Positions 57,078 through 64,000 of a stretch of 64,000 nucleotides of DNA are shown one piece after another (the stretch's first letter is position 1; each line of letters begins with the position of its first letter). The notes below the pieces were generated by a model. That model was not told the origin of the DNA. It worked only from the letters and a program-made list of their open reading frames with translations, and ran no database searches. Made by a program: the position numbers and the translations under genes. This DNA comes from Leucaena leucocephala (Eukaryota > Streptophyta > Magnoliopsida > Fabales > Fabaceae), in assembly GCA_037074615.1 (NCBI GenBank), contig CM073569.1, forward strand, positions 10,066,001 to 10,130,000. Reading direction: 5' to 3'.

Positions 57078-58099
57078 ACAGTCTAAGATTATGTATCGAT
57101 TATAAGGAGTTGAATAAGATTACTGTTAAGAATAAGTACCATCTTCCCAGAATTGATGACCTGCTAGATCAGTTGGCTGGAGCAAGTTTATTCTCTAAGA
57201 TTGATTTCAGATTAGGCTACCACCAACTCAGGATTAAATCAGATGATATCTCAAAGACTGCTTTCAGGACTCGTTATGGTCATTTTGAATTTCTTATCAT
57301 GCCTTTGGGTTTGATGAATGCACCTGTAATTTTTATGTATTATATGAACAGAATCTTCAGGCCCTACTTGGATTAATTTGTTGTGTTCTTCATTGATGAT
57401 ATCCTAGTGTACTCCAAATCTGTTGAAAAGCATGAAAGGCACTTGAGAATTATCCTTAGTACTCTTGAAGAAAAAAACTCTATGCTAAGCTTAGTAAATG
57501 TGAGTTTTGGCTTCAAGAAGTCAAATTTCTCAGTCATGTCATATCCCATGTAGGGGTAACTATGGATCCTAGTAAAGTTAAAGTAGTATTAAGATAGGAG
57601 CAGCCAAGAACAGTGACAGAGATTAAAAGTTTTTTTGGCTTAGTAAGGTATTATAGAAGATTTATTAAAGATTTTTTTTAAATTTCCTTACTGTTAACCA
57701 AGTTGACCAGAAAGAACCAGCAGTTCAAGTGGGATGAGAAATGCGAGGCTAGTTTCAAGAATTGAAATAGAAGTTAACTACTACTCACGTGCTGATTATT
57801 CCAAATCCAACCCAGACCTATGTGGCATATACTAATGCTAGCAAATAGGGGGTGGGATGTGTGTTAATGCAGCAGGTCAAGTAGTAGCCTATGCCTCTCG
57901 ACAGTTAAAGCCACATGAGAAAAATTATCCCACTCATGATTTGGAGCTTGCAGCGGTAGTCTATGCTCTCAAGATAGGGAGACATTATTTGTATGGAGCC
58001 ACTATAAAATTATACTGTGCCATAAAAACCTGAAGAAGTTACATCCTAAATATATAGGACCATTTCAAATTCTCACAAAATAGGATCGGTGGCTTATAA
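57078..58099 (+). pseudogene. Element J reverse transcriptase and RNase H
   Basis: Resumes after CACTA 1 with SLRLCIDYKELN, then NKYHLPRIDDLLDQL, FSKIDFRLGYHQLRI, TAFRTRYGHFEF and FIDDILVYS (catalytic Asp pair, about 57388-57400). A TAA sits at 57374 before it, with further stops and frameshifts after 57470. RNase H: YTNASK (Asp changed to Asn) near 57830, ASRQLKPHEKNYPTHDLELAAVVYALK at 57892-57975. At about 58030 the sequence jumps to LHPKYIGPFQIL, a motif of the integrase C-terminal side, so the integrase core is deleted. CACTA 2 follows directly. Wording fits chromoviruses (Tekay-like, inferred); no chromodomain is visible. Confidence 0.9.
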
Positions 58100-58166
58100 C
58101 ACTACTACAAAATAGGCTTTCTAAAGCCCTATTTTTAAACTGATTCTTGCATAAACGATTTAAAAA

Positions 58167-58480
58167 AATGATCGGTGCAATTTTTGTAAATAAAGGTAAA
58201 ATATTTACACTCGATGTACACATGATCAGTGTAAAAGAAATGAGTGGTGATATTTTTGTAAATAAGGATAAAATATTTACACCTGATTTACACATGACCG
58301 ATGTAAAAGAAATGAGCGATGGTATTTTTGTAAATAAAAATGAAAAATATGCTTTCTAAAGTCCCATTTCTAAACTGGTCCTTATGGAGATGATTTAAAA
58401 AAATGATCAGTGGCAATTTTGTAAATAAGATGAAATATTTACACCAGATTTACACGTAACCAGTGTAAAATACCTATAAC
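58167..58480 (+). repeat. 72-bp subterminal tandem repeat of CACTA 2
   Basis: Units at 58167, 58239 and 58311 (period 72), with a decayed unit near 58402. Each carries AATGA(T/G), TTTTTGTAAATAA and a GTGTAAAA core. A multiple of three, it yields a repetitive 70-codon frame (58147-58359) that is not a gene. CACTA 1 has one such unit near 56980-57030. Confidence 0.85.
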
Positions 58481-58697
58481 AGGTGTTAAATATACTTTCT
58501 ATTCTAACTCTTCAGTTTCTTGTCTATGCTTTTCTGCTTCTTTTCTATACCTTCTTCAGACTGTTCATTTCACTTTTTCAGTTCCCAACGTTTGTAGTCA
58601 TTATGATAGAAGGCCCATTGCATTCTTTGATATTCTTTTCTGAAACCATTCTTATTCCTTAACCATATGTATACCATTCCTATGATAAAAAAAACCT

Positions 58698-58977
58698 AGA
58701 TGAATTTGAAGGCAAACATCCTGACCCTCACCCTGTAGTTCCTTCTCCTCCTCCCTAGGTTGTCACTTTGATGGAGCACCTTGAGGAACTCATCATGCAC
58801 TTCAATGGCCTGGAGGACTCCATGGAAGAACTGACTCAAAAAGTTAACATATTGAAAGACATTTTCAGATCTTTCCGCTCAGAAGTTCACCGCCATCAAC
58901 AGAATGATAGCTTCTATAATCTTGTTGATCCTACCCAGTCTGATAAATCCCAAAACTCTGAGTCTAATGAGGAGTGA
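58698..58977 (+). pseudogene. Small coiled-coil protein, copy 3 (CACTA 2)
   Basis: Reads FEGKHPDPHPVVPSPPP, a TAG, then VVTLMEHLEELIMHFNGLED and onward to QNSESNEE and a stop at 58977. Very similar to the 108-codon copy of CACTA 1 (MESLEELILRFNGLED, QNSESDE). The N-terminal methionine and basic stretch are lost. From the internal ATG at 58771 a 69-codon frame remains open. Confidence 0.75.
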
Positions 58978-59199
58978 AAGCCTGCAACCGTTATCTGCCC
59001 CTCCTATTTTTTTTTACATATTGACAAAAAGAGAGAATATATTATATATTTTGATAGATATTTTTTTGGAAATTTCAAACTTTTGATGTAAAGTTATTAG
59101 TAAAGTTGAATGAATGAAGTTTCTTGTTCTAATAACATGGTATTCTTTTATTTTTAAAAAATAAAAAAATACAACAGATTGAAACTGGACATGTCAATA

Positions 59200-59480
59200 T
59201 CAATTGTAGATTATGATATTTTCTACACCAAATGTAAATTTCATCCGGTGTAGATTAATATTTTACACCAGTTGTAAAAGTGACAGGTGTAGAATATAAT
59301 GTTCGGTTTAGAAAAAATTATTTCTACACTGGTGTTCCATTTCATCCGGTGTAGATTTGTGTAATTTATAATATTTTACACCATTGTTAAATTGACCGGT
59401 GTAAAACATAATGTCAGGTTAGAAAAAGTTATTTATACATCGGTATTCTATTTTATCCAGTATAGATTTGCTTATGAAAT
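59200..59480. repeat. ACCGGTGTAGA-type repeats in CACTA 2
   Basis: About nine cores such as CCGGTGTAGA, TTTACACC and GACCGGTGTAAAA in both directions. Corresponds to the cluster upstream of TNP2 in CACTA 1 (55437-55530), but longer. Confidence 0.75.
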
Positions 59481-59748
59481 ACACTTTAATTTAATTGAAA
59501 CCCCTTAGCGCCTCCCATCTCTCATTTTTCACTGGTTCGCGCGTTTAAGTCTTCTTAGCCCTTCACAGCCGGTGAGTTTTGTTTTGAACTCCTTGTCTTG
59601 AGAACTAAAAATGTATGCACTACTGGCAGTAGCTTTTGCTATTATTTGCTGGATTCATTGCTATCATTTACTTTTCTCGTGTACGTGCTTCGCCATTTAC
59701 GTGTTCGTTTAATCTAGGTTTTATAGTTTTCCTGTGATAAATGCTTGC

Positions 59749-62700
59749 TGAAACATACTTCCTTAGACCCTTCAGAGTACACTTACGAAATCAATCTTAA
59801 CTTTATTAATTCTCTCCTGCCGAGAATCCTGGCAGAAATATAACTATACTGATTCGGTAATTCCTGTGAGAACTACCATTCTACGTAAGTACCCAGGAAA
59901 GACTGGATAAACTGGCTAGGTCCACTCACTTCCAGCCTCCTTAGACAGCACCTACGTACACAGTACTCTGTATAGTCTACCAGCACAACTGCATTTTCTA
60001 GTAAATATCTTTAAACCTTAACCTTAAATCTTGACCTTAACCTTAACCTTACATATACTCAATTGGAATTATCTTAGATTATTGGAATACCTCTTAACCT
60101 CAAAAACATGAATTTCCAAGAGTTGGGCTGACGGGACTGTTCACTGTCACTGTTCACTGGGTAATTCCAGATTATAGCCTGAACTTTGGAAGTTCATAAT
60201 TAAATATAGAAAACTATTTTTGAGGTGATTCCAATTTCTAATGAAATCTATTTCATTTAAATTTGAGAGAAAAATATGAAAATGAGGTTTCCTTGTCCAG
60301 ATCAAATCAGTATATTCGTTGAACTTTACTGTTCATTTGGTAAATCTTGAAGTTCCAGTTTCTTTGCCCCATTTTGCAAAAATTCATTTCTCCTTGTATA
60401 CTTATCCAATTGAGTCAAATTACATATGGATTTAAAGCTCAGAATGTGTCTTTAAGATCACCAAAAATCATGGAAAAACTCATTCATTTGCTATATGAAA
60501 ACCGCGTTGGAACCTTACTGTATCGGATGACTTGTTTTATCTTGATCCAGAGTTTAAGTCCAACTTTGAAAAATCATATCAATTTGAAAACTTAACCAAA
60601 TTACGTGTTCTTGGTGTCCAATTAAAGATAAGGATCTTAGCTATGTTCATACCAAAGTTTACGTGAAACTAAATAGAATAAGTTACTCATACTATCACTG
60701 GAAGTGATCTGCCTCAGCTCGGATCCAGTGAGTAAATTCATTATACATACCAATATATCATCATCTAAGTTAAAGGCATGCTTTCCAAGTCATACACCAT
60801 TCATACACCCACAATTACCTCCTTCCTTGTGATTTTCCAGCACCTAGATCATGGTTATGGGAGGGTGAGATTCTAAAGAATCTCAGGAGCAAACAATACC
60901 AAACAATGCATGTATTAATGTAAAGACTTGTGCTTGTTTGTGAAAGTGTTATCATAGTGTGATGAGCATGCTCCCATGAATCATATGAAATACAATTGGC
61001 CAAAGTAATCATAAAATAATAGAGCTTCAATCATCTACCATATACACACAATTCAACCAAGCCATAGCACAATCAAGCATACATTACATACATACAAGTT
61101 TAGGGTAAGTCCACTACCTTGAATTTAAGCTTTCTCTCTTATTCTTGCACTTGCTTCCCAAGCTTTTCAATCATGAAGGTGTTCGATCAATCATTCCCCA
61201 ACATCTTCTTAGATTTTTCAAGGTCCTAAACACATTCATATTCATTACATAATCCATTAGAATCATAAACTCAAACATTACTCAAGACTATCTCTCTTGA
61301 ACATTCAACTTGCTTTAACTAACTTAACTTCCTTTAATTTTTACCAATTGGCTTGGCCTTTGAATCAATTGATGTCTTGACCTTAACCTATACAATTTCA
61401 CCTTTTGAATCCATTTATGAACTCAAAATATTCAAATTCCAGCAACAATGCACGATTCTGTACAGATTTGGAAAAGCATACATAATTCTTCCAAAAATTC
61501 TTATTTTGATTCCAATGCTTCCCATACTTGTTCCTCCACTTTTCCCCCACACAAAATCTCATTTTAAGACCATTGGAAGCATCAAAATCATGAAATTCAA
61601 ATCAATGTTCATGCGAGTGAACAATAATCAAAAGGAATTTTCAACATTATAACCTTTATTCCAATGGTTTCCAAGGTTCAAAACCTATACAATCCTACAC
61701 AAAATCATCATATAAACTCAATGGAAGCATTAAATTATTGAAACTCCATATCTTTCTATCATGAACAGTGCATGGACAGTGCAAACCGAAATGTTCTTCC
61801 ATGGTAAAGTCAAGAACATCAACTTAATCCAACAACCAATCATGCAACTAGCTTGTTTAAGCTTGTCTAAACTATCTATGACATAAAACTCATGTTCCTC
61901 TCACATATATATAGAAATTCCAGCAGCATTTCCCCAAGATTCAAGCCTCAAAACCAACTTAAACTCAAGAAGAAATCATGAGAACAAAGTCTAGAAGCAA
62001 AGGAGCAACTTACCTTACTAGCTTCTTCAAGATCCTTGCTTCTTCCTTGCTTGAGAAAATATTTTGCAAGAGGTTCCCTACACTTTCTCCTCCACGGTTT
62101 TGAGCCAAAATGAGGGGGTATTTATAGAAAAATCCTGGGAAAAGTGAAGGCTAAGATTACCTTGGGAACTATTTGATCTAATGGTTAAAGGTTTGATCTT
62201 GGAATGTCTTTTCTCTTTTCACTTATGACATCACCAACATGACATCACATGGGACACCTAAGCCTCCTTTTTGGTGCCATTTTGTGTGTGTGAGTTCCAA
62301 GAAAAGTTTCAACCAATCCAGTCCCATTCAGTCCAATCCGGTACTGGCCCGATTCGATTTTCCGTAAACCAAACTGTTTTCGTAATCTAATTTTTATGGG
62401 ACTTCATAATATATATTTTTTCAATATTTAAATCCTTCATACCATTGACATTCTCATACTGGGTTTAAATTTAATTTTAAATGCCTTGGAAAATTACCAA
62501 AATATCCTTAGTGTTTTTCCTTGCACTTTATTAATCCCAAGGGCATAATTATCATTTCTCACCTATTTAGACCTTGTCAAAATATATATTGACTCCGACT
62601 AACCTTTCCTGCACTTGTCTTGGTGTTTTGGCCTATCCAAAATGACCAAAATGCCCTCCATTCACTTCTGGTTTCTTAGGGCATCACAGGGGTATTTTCA

Positions 62701-63419
62701 TAATTTTGCACTTTTCTGAGGTTCCTCTAGACACTGGCCCACCCATCAGTCCACTTATTTTATTGGGCCTTAATGACGCCATTTTTGGGCCTTTTAGGTT
62801 TCAATACCTTTGTGGCACAAATTTCTAGCAAACTCTCCCGGCAATATTTATCGGGTATTTTATTCCACTGTAAATTCCATTAAAAATTCTACAGGATTCC
62901 TTTTCTGATCCTGTCAATTTTATAAATTCTTATATCAATTATAGGAATTTAATGGAAGGCCTCATATGATTCTGAGATCCAAAAATATTGTAATAATTTT
63001 ATCTAACTTCAAAAATTTAAATCAATTTTTTGGGACCTCAAATCAAAATTCTGTGTTACGTCCAACAACTCAGAATAATTTTCTCTATCTACTGGAAAAA
63101 TTTGGGTCCGATCAGAACACGGTCATTTTTGGCCTATTTTTTGTCCAAATTTCCCATAATTACACTTTTGCCCCTTGATTTATCATAATTCACCTTCATG
63201 TCCTTAACTTTTCAAAATTACATTTAAAGACCCCATATTTTTGTCTACCTTTACTTTTATTCTTAACTTTCCATAATTTCACTTAAGTCCTTACATTTTC
63301 TTTCTTTTTCAATTTAATCCCTTTCCTTACATGAATAGCCACATATTTTCCTGAAAAACCTCACATATATTTCATTCAATTTGTACATACAACTTAGTTC
63401 AAAAATTAGGGATGTTACA
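59749..63419 (-). mobile_element. Solo LTR F, TSD CTTGC
   Basis: 3,671 bp, TGTAACATCC (63419) to GTATGTTTCA (59749) on the minus strand, flanked by CTTGC at 59744-59748 and 63420-63424. The empty site is in CACTA 1 at about 51484-51492. Has TATA box, AAG|GTAAGT at 62012-62013 and the conserved block (59850-59980). Longer than its relatives. Confidence 0.93.
62119..62126 (-). promoter_or_regulatory. LTR F TATA box
   Basis: TATAAATA followed by CCCCC on the minus strand; family position. Confidence 0.7.
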
Positions 63420-63559
63420 CTTGCACTTCTTTCCATGGATAAATGCTAAAGGAACAAGTTTTGTGTATTCTGACGAAGGAAAAAGGGTTAAGTTTGTTTA
63501 CTATGTTTGATTTTGTTATTGCGTATATGGGAATACAGGGGTAGTGTTAATCAGAATGA

Positions 63560-63830
63560 TGCTAGCGATACTCCAAGCGACTCTACGCAAAGGAGGAGCA
63601 AAAGTGCGACGTGATTGAAAGATATTTCGAAAGACAAGAAGAAAGGGAAATTGCTACCGATTGAGTTTGACACACGTTGGAACTTAATTGGTGAACACAG
63701 GACCAAGTACATAAGTTATGTCAGCCTCCTAGCACACAACAAGCCTAACATCGCCATACAGACTTGGGATGCTGTTGATAATATCTTGAAGGATCAAATT
63801 TAAGACTCTATCTGGGTATAGGAACTAAAT
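63560..63830 (+). pseudogene. Ptta/En/Spm transposase-type gene of CACTA 2
   Basis: NDASDTPSDSTQR (about 63557) and, after a frame change near 63610, KDISKDKKKGKLLPIEFDTR..LIGEHRTKYISYVSLLAHNKPN...TWDAVDNILKDQ. Homologous to 51079-51430. An early TAA after KDQI (63802) and the frameshift suggest decay. Downstream sequence to 64000 continues to match the complement of 50905-51075 in CACTA 1. Confidence 0.65.
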
Positions 63831-64000
63831 ATTGTATATTATATGTAGAGCAATACCAAAAACCATAACTTTTTATTGATAACTCTGCTTTGTAAGAATG
63901 TTCCCAATAATGAAGTATTGAAGAACAAGACGTTGTCTTCTTAGGCTGAGAATTGGAGGGCATTCAAGACATAATTAGCTCTTCAATATGTGCATGGCTG

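Larger units (their letters stand above)
58100..64000 (+). mobile_element. CACTA element 2, internally deleted, runs off window
   Basis: Starts CACTACTACAAAATAGG at 58100, right after element J sequence, and follows the complement of the CACTA 1 right end (57077 downward) with clear divergence. It keeps subterminal repeats, the small coiled-coil gene and the 59515-59625 segment (matching 55230-55345), then passes directly to sequence matching 51480-51600, so TNP2 is missing. After solo LTR F it continues to the window end through the second transposase-type gene. Confidence 0.85.

Overview
This window is plant nuclear repeat DNA. It is AT-rich and made almost entirely of transposable elements inserted into one another. 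I see no host gene, tRNA, rRNA or CRISPR array. The protein families present (Ty1/Copia gag-pol, two Ty3/Gypsy types, CACTA TNP2-like transposase with DUF4218 and DUF4216) point to a higher plant. The Copia gag and integrase resemble TNT1-94-like proteins common in eudicots, but species cannot be read from the window. Every coding region is damaged, so the region is probably silent, methylated heterochromatin.

Layout. 1-5929: four stacked pieces of ~3 kb LTRs whose ends are TGTAACATCC-like and GGATGTT(T/A)CA-like. 5930-13579: Copia element 1, minus strand, with a 1,833-bp 5' LTR, PBS, gag-PR-INT and RT-RH, and a truncated 3' LTR fused to a truncated LTR. 13580-27207: element G, minus strand, a gag-protease-only Gypsy (Athila-like) with TGATAAGACA...ACTCGTCA LTRs; solo LTR D sits in its 3' LTR and solo LTR C in its gag. 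27208-58099: remains of element J, plus strand, a chromovirus-like Gypsy, in pieces: an upstream open frame, gag, zinc fingers and protease, the RT approach, and RT-RNase H. These pieces are split by (a) solo LTR A (28991-45282), itself holding solo LTR B and Copia element 2, whose 5' LTR holds solo LTR I; (b) a G-family solo LTR K (45991-about 50433) holding solo LTR E; (c) CACTA element 1 (50807-57077, minus strand). 58100-64000: CACTA element 2, plus strand, an internally deleted relative of CACTA 1, split by solo LTR F and running off the window.

Order of events follows from nesting: J first; then G, A, K and CACTA 1 into it; then B and Copia 2 into A; then I into Copia 2. Target-site duplications were read directly for A, B, C, D, E, F, I, Copia 2 and CACTA 1, and several insertions have an unoccupied paralogous site elsewhere in the window.

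Most unusual signals: (1) the palindromic octamer GTCGCGAC, often in pairs 22 bp apart, in arrays confined to two unrelated retrotransposon families; (2) a 51-bp repeat module built from it that appears both in the Copia LTR and in the coding region of Gypsy element G, with a 17-nt exact match; (3) a splice-donor-like site 110-175 bp downstream of the TATA box in all nine LTRs whose TATA box is visible; (4) a small coiled-coil gene in three copies within the CACTA family; (5) an unrecognised ~260-codon frame upstream of the J gag whose stop codons look like C-to-T changes.
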